From Amphiura filiformis (taxonomy: Eukaryota > Echinodermata > Ophiuroidea > Amphilepidida > Amphiuridae), in NCBI RefSeq assembly GCF_039555335.1, contig NC_092628.1, forward strand, positions 80,068,315 to 80,132,314: a stretch of 64,000 bases of DNA, written 5' to 3'. A model generated the notes under the pieces. That model ran no database searches. It saw nothing but the letters and a program-made list of their open reading frames with translations, and had not been told where the DNA came from. This document shows, in pieces, positions 22,819 to 34,263 of this stretch (position 1 is the stretch's first letter; every line of letters begins with the position of its first letter). Both the position numbers and the translations under genes were made by a program.

Positions 22819-23291
22819 TCCCCCTCCCCTCTAACGTAAGTGTCAAATATCGAAAATTCCAACCCGTATTCATTGGGCACAGGGCCGTCGCTATGATCGA
22901 TGGGGTTGTGGAGGGGTGCGACATTGCTAGGATATTGATCACGTTTAAGAAACAATAATTCTATTTTATTTTGAAATATTTTTCTTCATAAAAATTAGGA
23001 CTTGCTGGATTTTCAAATAAAAAAGTGCGGTACATAGATGCTTTAAAAATGAACTTACAAGTTGCAGGTTATCTGAAATCATTTTGAAGCAACCACTGTA
23101 AAATGTCAATATCGAAGTTCAGAAAATACTAAAATCTTACAATTATATATTAAATCCTTAAAAAATTATCAACTTTGACCGATGTTTTAACTACTTCTTT
23201 ACAAACGTAACTACTTCTTTACAAACTTTTTGACACCCCTAACGAAAAAACTTTCGTTTATAGAGCTTCATCGAACTTTTAGGTTGTTTCC
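22753..23291. mobile_element. TIR family A, uninterrupted copy
   Basis: Starts GGGAACAACCCAAAAGTTCG...ATAAACGAAAGTCCTTTCG and ends with the inverted counterpart (CTTTCGTTTATAGAGCTTCA...AGGTTGTTTCC), with TIRs of about 55 bp. It has no coding capacity. It is joined head-to-tail to the next copy with a single base between. Confidence 0.8.
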
Positions 23292-23600
23292 TGGGAACAA
23301 CCCAAAAGTTCGATGAAACCCTATAAACGAAAGTCCTTTCGTTAGAAGGCTAGCCCCTCCCCCCTCCCCTCTAACGTAAGTGACAAATATCGAAAATTCC
23401 AACCCGTATATTCATATAGGATACAGGGCCGTCGCTATATGGTGCATGGGGTTGTGGAGGGGTGCGACAATGCTAGGATATTGATCATGCTTATGGAAGA
23501 AACGAATATTGCATTCTATTTTAAAATATTTTTCATTATCTTTTTTGGCACGGAAAAAATAGAACTTGCTGGATTTTCAAATAAAAAAGAATGTGGTATG

Positions 23601-24844
23601 AAACACAAAACGTTTTCGACATCATTCGCCAAAGGTTAGAAAAAGTGGTCAGAAAATGTTTAAATGTCGGGTTATATAAAGGGTATATAAAGGGTAAAAA
23701 AAATTTCATATTAAAGATTTGAAAACATTTTGATAACCTCCTGCAAATATTCTAACATAATGTCTTTAAAAAATATTTTACAATAACTTTTTGAAAACAG
23801 TTTAGAAATAGTTTTGTAGTATGTTTTCATACATAACGTTTTTCATGACGGTAAAAATGACCTTTACATAACCAGGGGATGAGACTGCTCTGGTTAAATG
23901 TCGGGACCTAGGTCACAAGTTGAGAAGAAATGATATGCCAAGTTTGAAGTTCCCTAATCGGCCCATGAGTGACCAAATCGTTCCTGGTAAGCCGTAGCCT
24001 ATACTTCTATTACAGTATATGCAGTCTACATGTTCTTTATAGTATTGCAGATTCATATAGAATTGCAGATTACATATTCTTTGTTGACAAGGGGCAGTCT
24101 TCAGTGAACAGCTCTCTTTTTCCGAGCCAACAAACCTTCAAATTTAGCATATCGACGAAGTCTGCTTGTTTCTGTAGACAAGGGGCAGTCTTCAGTGAAC
24201 GGCTCTTTTCAGAGTCACCAAAACCTTTTAAATTAGCAGATAGGCGAGATCTGCTTAATCTCTGTTGACAAGGGGCAGTCTTCAGTGAGCGGCTCTTTTC
24301 AGAGCCACCAAACCTTTAAAATCAGCAGATAGGCGTGGTCTGCTTGTTTCTGTAGACAAGGGGTAGTCTTAAGTGAACGGCTCTTTTCAGAGCCACCAAA
24401 ACCTTTTAAATTAGCAGATAGGCGAGATCTGCTTAATCTCTGTTGACAAGGGGTAGTCTTCAGTGAACGGCTCTTTTCAGAGCCACCAAAACCTTTTAAA
24501 TTAGCAGATAGGCGAGATCTGCTTGTTCTCTGATGACAAGGGGCAGTCTAAAGTGAACGGCTCTTTTCTGAGCCATCAGTAGGCAAGGGACGGTCTACAT
24601 GTCTCATTCTTCTGAGGTACTTTGTCCTGAAGAAGTCAGAGCTACTCCTGACGAAAGCTTGACTAAACTTGTCCGACGGCGAACCCGCTAAAAAAATTGT
24701 TATGAATTCCCGTCGAAAAAGCCTATCCCACAATTTACCTGATATAACCCGACATTTTAATGTTATTAAAACGTTTCTACCAAAACCAAAACCACAAAAT
24801 ATAACATGTTTAAAACGTTTTAAAAACGTTTTGTGTTTGCTCGG
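23601..24844. mobile_element. TIR family B, long form carrying a stem-loop array
   Basis: The left end AAACACAAAACGTTTTCGAC and right end AACGTTTTGTGTTTGCTCGG match the family-B ends at 46343-46730. Subterminal AAATGTCGGGTTATATAAAG and ATATAACCCGACATTTTAAT are present. Unlike the ~390-bp copy at 46343, the centre holds the 90-bp array and about 200 bp of other unique sequence on each side. Confidence 0.7.
24083..24590 (+). repeat. Tandem array of histone-type 3' stem-loops, ~6 units of 90 bp
   Basis: Spacing between cores is 88-90 bp. The core GGCTCTTTTCAGAGCCACCA is exact in units 3, 4 and 5 (24291, 24379, 24469). Unit 2 (24201) has one change leaving a G-U pair; unit 6 (24559) has a loop-closing change; unit 1 (24111) is degenerate. 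The exact units match the histone mRNA 3' stem-loop (6-bp stem, 4-base loop, 3' ACCA); two of the three also have AAC upstream. A second hairpin, AGCAGAT...ATCTGCT, follows each. No histone ORF and no clear purine-rich U7 element (CAAGAAAGA type) lies beside them. Confidence 0.85.
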
Positions 24845-25240
24845 ACAGTTGCTTTAAAAATGAACTTACATGACGTTGCAGGTTGCGAGTACTGCACTCC
24901 ATATTGATTTGAAATCATTTTACAGAAACCACTGTAAAATCCGTAAATATCGTACTTAGGAAAATACTAAAATTTGACAATTATATTTTAAATCCTTAAA
25001 AAAAGATAACCTTTGACCGATGTTTTAACTACTTTTTTACAAACGTAATCGGACTTTCTGACCCCCTCCCCCCCTAACGAAAGGACTTTCGTTTATAGGG
25101 CTTCATCGAACTTTTGGGTTGTTCCCTTAGAAAGTGCAATAAGTAGCATTAAACTCACGTTAATTAATTTATAAGCTCTTGTGTGCCTTGTATGTATTTA
25201 CTACAGGAATGCGCTCGTATTGTTACTGAGGCTGTCAGTT

Positions 25241-26520
25241 CTATACGCCGTAGAAGTGACGTAGTTAATCGGATTAACTACCATAGCAATAGATGAATAC
25301 AATTTTGGCTATATCGCCCCGCACTACAACGTTCATGCGGTACCGATGCATTGAACCATAGATTACACCTGTAAGATTTAGTCTATTTGAAAAGAGCGGT
25401 ATTGTATTCAATCTTACACCACATTTCGCCATAATACATTCTAGAAACGCTTGCTGTTAGAATAAGAAAAATTTTAATGCTAATTTATTGCACATTCTAG
25501 GGAAGCGTGGTTACCTTTTAAAATAACCGAGTGAGAGGGTTTTCAAGAAAATATTTTTCCTGTCAAAACTGAAGCATCCTCTGTATAAAAGAAAATATGA
25601 ATATTAACTGCACATCATATATAACGATTCGTGATACCCAATTATGGCGCATTTGATGTCGTTTAAGAGGCAGAGAATTTTATTTCAATTTTATATACGC
25701 CAAAAGATTTTTTTAATTGAGCAAAAATAAGGATAGAAAAAACGTTGAAAATCCTATGTGAATATTACATTAGACCCAACCAAAGATTACTGTTTCGTTT
25801 TTATGGTAATCTAATCTTTTATTTCCTGAAAAAACATTTTGGGTCTAATGTCGAATATTCACATACTTGATCAAAACATCGAACGTGTATACAAGAAAAT
25901 GATAGGTTTTCCTCTATAGTATTTTACTGACCATGGAAATGTACTGAGACACAATCACGTGTCAAAATCGATATAATGTATTGTCCATATAGACGTCCAG
26001 TTATCATGTTTTTGTTGGTTGTTTTTTTTGTATAAAACACGTAGTTAACAACAATTGAGCGCTAATAATACACATAAATGTTTTTAGGCAAATAAAATTC
26101 CAAAATATGGTACGTTTTCTGCCTTTGCTTGTCACGTGGTAGGCCTATGTTGAAGTTGCGATTATATCTACAAATAAGTTTCAAAAGAATTCCAACAAGA
26201 CAAGTGGCCGAGTGGTCTAAGGCGATGGGTTCAAAGTGTGTCCAAAGCAGTCCGTCGCCGTGAGTTCGAACCCCGCCTCCACCAAACTTTAATGAAGTAA
26301 AATTAAAATTAAAATTTTACTTTTTAATAAATTTCATATTGGGGAAATGTGACTGGCAGAATTTATTTATGGCGTGGAGTGGTGTGATTCAATCTATTAT
26401 ATGATTGAAGACAGGTGATGAGTGCAACCTGCTGCAGTGCAGCGCGGTATATTCAAAAATTGTATTCATCTATTGCTATGGTAGTTAATCCGATTATGAC
26501 GTCACTTCTACGGCGTATAG
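25241..26520. mobile_element. TIR element with ~90-bp arms
   Basis: CTATACGCCGTAGAAGTGAC...ATCGGATTAACTACCATAGC and its inverted copy end at 26520. Similarity may extend about 12 bp further out. Inside are a TATGTGAATATTACATTAGA hairpin pair (25755-25870) and a tRNA-like sequence (26199-26284). No transposase. Confidence 0.65.
26199..26284 (+). other. tRNA-Leu/Ser-like sequence
   Basis: GTGGCCGAGTGGTCTAAGGC (A box) and GAGTTCGAACC (B box) with a long variable region and terminal CACCA resemble a class II tRNA. The loop would give CAA, but the acceptor and anticodon stems do not pair, so it looks like a pseudogene or tRNA-derived insertion. Confidence 0.5.
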
Positions 26521-27041
26521 ACACAGCGAGACGTCCAGTACAGCTTCAATTGTCACTCGTCAACAATAGAATTTTGACTCTTTTAAATCAATACTTTGGT
26601 TAAATGGAATGGGAAAGACATCCCCAAGTGATATCGATTGTTTTTAGCCAATGAGATAGGAGTCATTTTTGTTGCGTTGGAAAAAGCGAGCTACCTTATT
26701 GGTCAACTACCAATCGCTGGTCGTTCAGCGACGGAGTATAAATTCAATTTATTTGTAAACTGGCGCTTGATGTTGTAACCTGGCGCTTGATGGTGCGTTT
26801 ACGTTTCCATTCGACTCGCTACAGTGTGTATTTCTATTGGTTTGTTTCCGCCTAAACAAAATATAATTCTTTACCTGGCGTTGACGATGTGCGAAGCCAC
26901 TGGAAGCTGTTGGCATTTACAGCAGTTGAGATGCAGAAATGGTGCCAAAATTTAACCCATACTGTCATTGGAATTACAATTAAATACAACATTTTTTGGC
27001 AAATATGATTTGTATAACCACCACATTACATACCAGTGTAC

Positions 27042-27365
27042 GAAATCAATTATTGATGCTTACCCGCCAGCCTGAATATAATCATGATTCAAACAAGGGG
27101 AGAGGCTAACGCATCATACTCTGGAACAAAGAAACATTCAAACGTTACAAACTAACGCACGAGATCAAATTAAAGATGCTTAATTTATTTATTTCGGATC
27201 ATACGAGATCAATTATTGATGCTTACCCGCCAGTCCAATATAATCATGATTCAAACAAGGGGAGAGGCTAACGCATCATACTCTGGAACAAAGAAACATT
27301 CAAACATTAAAAACTAACGCACGAGATCAAATTACAGATGCTTTCAGATGTTTTTTGCCACTTAA
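27042..27365. repeat. Tandem duplication, 2 x ~162 bp
   Basis: The unit beginning ATCAATTATTGATGCTTACC recurs 161-163 bp later with a few differences (GCCTGAATATA against TCCAATATA). Confidence 0.85.
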
Positions 27366-27612
27366 GTGATTCCAAAACTTAAACTTAATCCTAAGTAGTA
27401 CACTACATTGCTTATTTTGTAAAAGATCTAAAATCGCAAATTCTGGACAAAATGACCCAAAAATAAATGAAAACAAAATTTGTGTTTTTGGTAACACCCT
27501 ATTTCATACAGAGTGATATATATATATATGGAGAAACATTTCCGAAGGGTAACCAGCTTCTAACAAAAAATGCCGACAACCTGTAAAATTTGATTCAATG
27601 GCCATCCATCTA

Positions 27613-28439
27613 CAGCCTGTCTCAAAAAAAATTGTGCAACTGAAAAGCGCCCTCTTTGGCAATTAGAAAATACCGTTGTGACACGATGCTTACATCAACG
27701 TCATGGGCGTAGTCTCAGCTCTCAAATGCCGTTTGTTCTGTTCAATTTGCTTGTTTTAATTTCGAGATATGTTTAGTTAACGACAAAAGGGTAAAGTCAC
27801 AATTGTGCCACTTTTACTAGGGAATAAGGCTTTACATGTAAATCAGTGATAGCATCAAGTTTATCAAGAGTTCCTTCGTGAGATCAAAAGAATGCATCAA
27901 TTACAAAATACATTTTTTTACTGTTTTATCATGATGCAGGAATAATGATTCTCTTTTTCCACTTAAAAAGATTAAATGATAAATAGATATTTCACATTCT
28001 GCTGAAAAAATAAATACATGTGCATGTCAATGATTTTATCGTAGTAAATATTGTTCTCTAAGTCACTTAAGACATGTTAAATGACAAACAAATATTGCAC
28101 ACTTATAGGTTAATGAACGCGTATTACTTGTTGGGAGAGAAATTAGACAAAATAATGCACGCGCGCTGATGTTGATGCGTCTAATGCACGAGTCCCGATG
28201 GGAGAGTGCATTAGACACATCAACATCAGCTATCATTGATTTACATGTACAGCTCTCTTCCCTAGTAAAAGTGGCACAATTATGATTTTACCCATTCGTT
28301 GTTAAATAAACAGATCTCGAAATTGAAATAAGCAAATTGAACAGAACAAACGGCATTTGAGAGCTAAGACGATGTCCTTTACGTTGATGTAAGCATCACT
28401 TTCACTTTTCACTTGAACAATTTTTTTTGAGACAGGCTG
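27613..28439. mobile_element. Foldback element, CAGCCTGTCTC ends, ~230-bp arms
   Basis: TA + CAGCCTGTCTCAAAAAAAAT at the left and its inverted copy + TA at the right. Inverted similarity continues through AACAAACGGCATTTGAGAGC and GTGCCACTTTTACTAGGGAA to GTAAATCA(G/A)TGATAGC. A hairpin element related to 8328-8462 lies inside at about 28103-28230. TA flanks suggest a mariner-type origin. Confidence 0.75.
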
Positions 28440-28520
28440 TATAACGTCTGACATCGAGAGACGCGTAAAAATAGACCAAGTCGTCATCTCAATAAAATTC
28501 TTCATCTTGAACACAGTTAA

Positions 28521-28968
28521 GGGGTGGGTATGAAATTATTGTGGGACATGAGAGCACATTAGACATATCGAATTGCATTCTGAATACGAAGAATGTCCTT
28601 CTGATATCAAATTCGCGCTATAATACACATTTTATGGCAAATGATTAAATATTGATATTTTTGATATTTAACAGTCCTCGAAGTAAACTTTATAAATCTA
28701 ATGAAATGATATGTACTTAAAGTGTATATAGCTGCGATGAAAAGCCGACGATCAATTGAAAATTTTGACCTTTCGTATTGAAGATATGGATTTTTTTATT
28801 TCGAGGACTGTTAAATATCAAGAATTTACCAAAATGTTGTTTTAATTTGTCATAAAATTATTTGTATTATATCGCGAATTTCAAAAAATCAAAATTATTT
28901 GTCTGATGTACTCTCAGCTCCCACAAAAAATGCGTGAAAACGTCGCTAAACGTTAATATCAAATCCCT
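28521..28968. mobile_element. TTAA-flanked TIR family C, shortened copy
   Basis: TTAA at 28517-28520 and 28969-28972, with GGGG...CCC ends and the same internal blocks as 15337-15975, but shortened near the centre and the right arm. Confidence 0.75.
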
Positions 28969-29018
28969 TAAACCATCGAGTTAATATTAGTAGCTCGATG
29001 GTGAAACTATGCGTGCGT

Positions 29019-29125
29019 ATTCCTTTTATGATTCATTTAAATGTTCATTGTACTTCTATTATTACTACAAGGACACACTGGCGCGGCGTGGAACAGAAAT
29101 GTGTATTTTAGTTTCAGAAATTGTT
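29019..29125 (+). repeat. Left member of a 5-kb-spaced inverted repeat
   Basis: About 107 bp, roughly 95 percent identical to the reverse complement of 34052-34160 (ATGTTCATTGTACTTCTATT, ACACACTGGCGCGGCGT, TTTCAGAAATTGTTGTTAC). Confidence 0.8.
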
Positions 29126-29742
29126 GTTACTTGCGTACTCCTTGGCGTATTCTTAAAAAAGCTCGTGCCACAGTTTGATAAAAAAATTTAAAGTAAAAAA
29201 ACAAACAAAAACAAAACCGCATTAGTTTTTCAACTTGGGAAGAGCTTGAGATAAACTATTAAATTAAAATATTATGATGGATCCGAAATAAGTAGATCAC
29301 TTACATCACTTATATCGCCCATTGAGAAAACCACTTTATCCTCATACTCAAGTTGCTCAAAGATGGGTTCAATATCGAACAGTACACCGCGTCACCAGCC
29401 CTATATCTTCGTGTCAGAAATTGCCATGATAGTGCTAGTTGTTCAACAGCACGGCATGGCGATTTTGTTCCGCCGTGATTTAATAGCTTCGAGATAAAAT
29501 GTCGCGCACTCCAGGCAAAGTATAACACACCACCTGTACCTGTACGAACACCAGCTGTACGATAGATACATAACTGTTCTTTTCCACTACGCATATACGC
29601 ATGCTCCGCTGCGATCTGCGCATGCTCATTACCCTTTTAACGTTTCTAACTCAAGAAATTTGTTTTTGGTCAGTTTTTGTTTTCAAGACGCAAGCGGGGA
29701 ATTCAATGCGCAGAGTAAAGGTTATCAGATTCTTTTAACACA

Positions 29743-29982
29743 TACCGTAAAACCTCGACTACAAGCATATAGTGTATTTTTGATGAAAGCTAAATTAAAA
29801 CGAGACAGCCGCAAATATGCCAATACAATAGATTGGTCTTACAATAGTACATGTTTTTATATGTTTGTATCGGTAATTAATTTGCTCAAACTCCATAATA
29901 TTATAATTTTGTCGATGGATGGCGTCTGGATTAATTCAGCTTTCATCAAAAGCACTTTGCTTGTAGACGAGGTTTTACGGTA
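29743..29982. mobile_element. 240-bp MITE, TACCGTAAAACCTCG ends
   Basis: Inverted ends of about 48 bp (TACCGTAAAACCTCGACTAC and counterpart ending GTTTTACGGTA) start and finish with TA. The 130-residue ORF running across it is a chance frame. Confidence 0.8.
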
Positions 29983-31749
29983 TATTCATGTGCAAGCCTT
30001 ACAAAAGTTTTGTTCAAATAGCAAAAATAACGAAATATATTCAAGGATTTGAGATTTTATCATATCAATAGTAAACACACCAGCATAGGCCTATGTAGCT
30101 ATAGGAGCTTGGTCGGGTCACACAATTCATATCAATCCAATTAAATGTGCTTCAGGAATACGAGTCGATTTGGACTATTCATTGAGTTATCAATTCTGTA
30201 AAGACTGCGTAAATACAGGCTTTATTGTCCGACATTCTAAAAGAATAATCATTCTTGCTTGGATATTTTGAAAGACAACTCAAACAGCTAAATTAATAAC
30301 ATGATCGCTGAGCTATAGGGTCATTCCATATGAAATCAAGGAGTCGCCCCACCTGACCCCCTCAGATTTGCTTTATATTTTAGTCATATGTTCTACCTGT
30401 AAAAATATTAAAACCTGCAAATTTGAGGTCTGTATCTCTTACGGATTTTCTGTGGCAGCCATTTAAAGTTGGAGTAGGGGGTCTAAATTTGGACCCAAAA
30501 GTTGCCCTTTAAACAAATTTCATCTTTGGGAGCCTGTGCCTTCTTTGTAAAAAGAAAGAGAGGTCTGAAACTTAGTATACACACTAACTGCATGCCCAAT
30601 TTGTCAAAAAATAAAAAATAAAAAAATTCTGTAATTGCGTGTTGTGTCACGGGGTCATTAAATATGAAAGAAAAAATGTAATGTTTTGTAAACTGGCAAG
30701 TTTAGCCCCCCTAAATTCACATTTTTGGTCAGATTAATTATTTTTTGTTGTCACTGATGCTATATATAGGATAAATACAATGCATATCCAAAAAATTGAG
30801 GTCACAACTCATTTACATTTCGAACAGCGCCCTCACGAAGATGAAATTTATTGCAAATTGAACATTTTCAGGGGGCCCAAAGTCGATGTGGTCCACCTTC
30901 AAAATTTATAAAACATCACTTTTATATAACTACTAGTCTTAAATTTCAACTTTGCTAAGTCTCAGTAATTGTATAGGTTGACTTCATATAAAATGACAAG
31001 CCCAAAGTTGATCATTTTCTTATGATTGCATGTAGTGCAAATGTGCCGAATTCGGAAGGCTTGAAAGTCAAATTGGCCACAATATTATAAACTGTAGGCA
31101 CCTGTATGCATTTTGTGCAACTTTGCAGAGTTTTAATCCGTGTCTTGCATTCTGATTAACATATTTTAACCGTTAACTTCGCATTAGCGAACCAGGTGTG
31201 TACTTTCATCTAGCTATAGGCTTTTAAAAATGACAACGAGAATCGAGGCATTCGTATGCACGTTTTATGTAGCCATCAGTAAAAGGACTAGCTCAGATCG
31301 CCGCGCGCCAAATAAGTTAGCAGTTTAAAATGTGCATTTTTTCCCAGCCTTAAAAAAATAGAGAATCGAGTCTGGTACCTCTCGGTTCTGAAACTCAGTG
31401 CATTACCACTATACTAAGCCAACTAACTAATTATAGCTGTGAGAAGTTTGATAGTAGTCCTTGATATTGTTGAATAGAATAAATCAATACTGATATTTAT
31501 CTAATGTACAATGTTATTCAAATGGACATTCCATATAACTAGGAATATGTGAAATGGCTATCAATCGATCAATCAATATAGTTTTCAGTTCCTTCCTTCC
31601 TACCTTCCTTCCTTCCTTCCTTCCTTCCGTTAAAGTGCAGACCACATACATAGATAGGGATAATCACACTGCGTTGGTGGCTCATGCGTGGAGCAACACG
31701 TGCAAAAATATCAGGTGCAAGTAAAAAGCTGACTGTAACTTGTAAGATG

Positions 31750-32028
31750 CTACAGTTGTTGGGTCCTCAGCACAAATTTGAAAGCGTTGAGAAATGAGAA
31801 GGCTGCAGGATCACTCTCCAAGATGTTCCAATCCCTAGTTGTTCTTGGGAAAAAGGAGTTGGAGTAGGCAGCTGAGTTGCAGTGTTGGCACAGGAAACGA
31901 GATGAATGACCTCTGGTTCTGGATGTTGATGGAATAAGATAATTGGACCACTCGATGTCAATGAGACCAAACCTGATTCGGTACATCATCTGGAGTCTGC
32001 TCAGTCGGCGGCGACAAGTTATCAACAA
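31750..32028 (-). pseudogene. LINE reverse-transcriptase C-terminal relic, copy 1
   Basis: The minus strand encodes RLQMMYRIRFGLIDIEWSNY...STSRTRGHSSRF...YSNSFFPRTTRDWNILESDP. The pattern 'TRGHSSRF ... FFPRTxRDWN' is characteristic of the C-terminal tail of Jockey/CR1-type LINE polyproteins. Only the tail remains. Confidence 0.75.
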
Positions 32029-33295
32029 CAGTTTTCAAGTTATCAACAATAAATAATAAACCGATAAATCATGGAATACGACATTCTTTGTAAAAAGAAA
32101 GAGAGGTCTGAAACTTAGTATACACACTAACTGCATGCCCAATTTGTCAAAAAATAAAAAATAAAAAAATTCTGTAATTGCGTGTTGTGTCACGGGGTCA
32201 TTAAATATGCAAGAAAAAATGTAATGTTTTGTAAACTGGCAAGTTTAGCCCCCCTAAATTCACATTTTTGGTCAGATTAATTATTTTTGTTGTCACTGAT
32301 GCTATATATAGGATAAATACAATGCATATCCAAAAATTGAGGTCACAACTCATTTACATTTCGAACAGCGCCATCACGAAGATGAAATTTATTGCAAAGT
32401 CAACATTTTCAGGTTGCCCGAATTTGATGTGGTCAACCTTCAAAATTTATAAAACATCACTTTTATATAACTACTAGTCTTAAATTTCAACTTTGCTAAG
32501 TCTCAGTAATTGTATAGGTTGACTTCATATAAAATGACAAGCCCAAAGTTGATCATTTTCTTATGATTGCATGTAGTGCAAATGTGCCGAATTCGGAAGG
32601 CTTGAAAGTCAAATTGGCCACAATATTATAAACTGTAGGCACCTGTATGCATTTTGTGCAACTTTGCAGAGTTTTTAATCCGTGTCTTGCATTCTGATTA
32701 ACATATTTTAACCGTTAACTTCGCATTAGCGAACCAGGTGTGTACTTTCATCTAGCTATAGGCTTTTAAAAATGACAACGAGAATCGAGGCATTCGTATG
32801 CACGTTTTATGTAGCCATCAGTAAAAGGACTAGCTCAGATCGCCGCGCGCCAAATAAGTTAGCAGTTTAAAATGTGCATTTTTTCCCAGCCTTAAAAAAA
32901 TAGAGAATCGAGTCTGGTACCTCTCGGTTCTGAAACTCAGTGCATTACCACTATACTAAGCCAACTAACTAATTATAGCTGTGAGAAGTTTGATAGTAGT
33001 CCTTGATATTGTTGAATAGAATAAATCAATACTGATATTTATCTAATGTACAATGTTATTCAAATGGACATTCCATATAACTAGGAATATGTGAAATGGC
33101 TATCAATCGATCAATCAATATAGTTTTCAGTTCCTTCCTTCCTACCTTCCTTCCTTCCTTCCTTCCTTCCTTCCGTTAAAGTGCAGACCACATACATAGA
33201 TAGGGATAATCACACTGCGTTGGTGGCTCATGCGTGGAGCAACACGTGCAAAAATATCAGGTGCAAGTAAAAAGCTGACTGTAACTTGTAAGATG

Positions 33296-33583
33296 CTACA
33301 GTTGTTGGGTCCTCAGCACAAATTTGAAAGCGTTGAGAAATGAGAAGGCTGCAGGATCACTCTCCAAGATGTTCCAATCCCTAGTTGTTCTTGGGAAAAA
33401 GGAGTTGGAGTAGGCAGCTGAGTTGCAGTGTTGGCACAGGAAACGAGATGAATGACCTCTGGTTCTGGATGTTGATGGAATAAGATAATTGGACCACTCG
33501 ATGTCAATGAGACCAAACCTGATTCGGTACATCATCTGAGTCTGCTCAGTCGGCGGCGACAAGTTATCAACAACAGTTTTCAA
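33296..33583 (-). pseudogene. LINE reverse-transcriptase C-terminal relic, copy 2
   Basis: Identical peptide tail to 31750-32028, carried by the second unit of the 1543-bp tandem duplication; a one-base difference upstream alters the frame at the N-terminal side. Confidence 0.75.
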
Positions 33584-34051
33584 GTTATCAACAATAAATA
33601 ATAAACCGATAAATCATGGAATACGACATCATTGCATTCTGTTGCCTGAAAAAGTCGACGATCAGATTGAAATTCGACGATCAGACTGAACTTCTAAAAG
33701 GGACAAGTGCCTAGATATCAGCGTTAAGTTTAAAACGCATTGAAAACGCCAAATTGCAGTCACAAAATATATAATATTAGTAAATCACCAAAGCGAATGG
33801 TAACGTAGGTATGTGGAAAAGAACTGTATTAACAATAACTAAGTATGTGGCCAAAGATTTGTCGCTTTTTTTTTTTTTTTTTAAAAATATCAAATTTTGG
33901 GAAAACGTCCCAAAATGTAAAACAAACATGAACCTTCCAAAATAAATACATATTCGTACTTGGCGGCCCATTCACTACCTGCCGCTGTGATCTGGGGCAA
34001 CTCATCGCTTCCCCTCTCCAGTTACCTGTACTTCAAGTTTGCCACAGCCCT

Positions 34052-34160
34052 TATGTAACAACAATTTCTGAAACTAAAATACGCATTTCTGTTCGACGCC
34101 GCGCCAGTGTGTCCTTGTAGTAATAGAAGTACAATGAACATTTAAGTGAATCATAAAACT
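34052..34160 (-). repeat. Right member of the inverted repeat
   Basis: Reverse complement of 29019-29125 with about five differences. The 33628-34050 stretch before it shows nothing recognisable. Confidence 0.8.
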
Positions 34161-34263
34161 CATAAAACTTGTAACTTATAAAACAGTGTTGAACAATTAA
34201 TGTCAAAGGTAACAACGCAGACCTCTTCAATGCAGTACAGGCAATGCTTTTAAAACAGAAAAA

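Larger units (their letters stand above)
23293..25126. mobile_element. TIR family A, copy interrupted by a family-B element
   Basis: Same termini as the preceding copy (GGGAACAACCC...GGGTTGTTCCC). The internal order of the first copy is preserved on both sides of 23601-24844, which is therefore an insertion. Left flank piece: TTGCTGGATTTTCAAATAAA; right flank piece: GCTTTAAAAATGAACTTACA. Confidence 0.8.
30541..33627. repeat. Tandem duplication, 2 x 1543 bp
   Basis: 30541-32083 is repeated at 32084-33627 with a handful of substitutions and one more CCTT unit in the second copy. Each unit holds a LINE 3' relic, a CCTT microsatellite and a tRNA-like stretch on the minus strand near 31345-31425 or its copy. 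The 29983-30540 lead-in holds no gene. Confidence 0.92.

Noticed and set aside
24083-24590. CRISPR-like regularly spaced repeats
   Set aside because: Units are contiguous 90-bp tandem repeats without unique spacers, in a eukaryotic genome; reported as a stem-loop array instead.
29660-30052. 130-residue plus-strand ORF
   Set aside because: It reads straight through a 240-bp MITE (29743-29982) including both inverted ends, so it is a chance frame.
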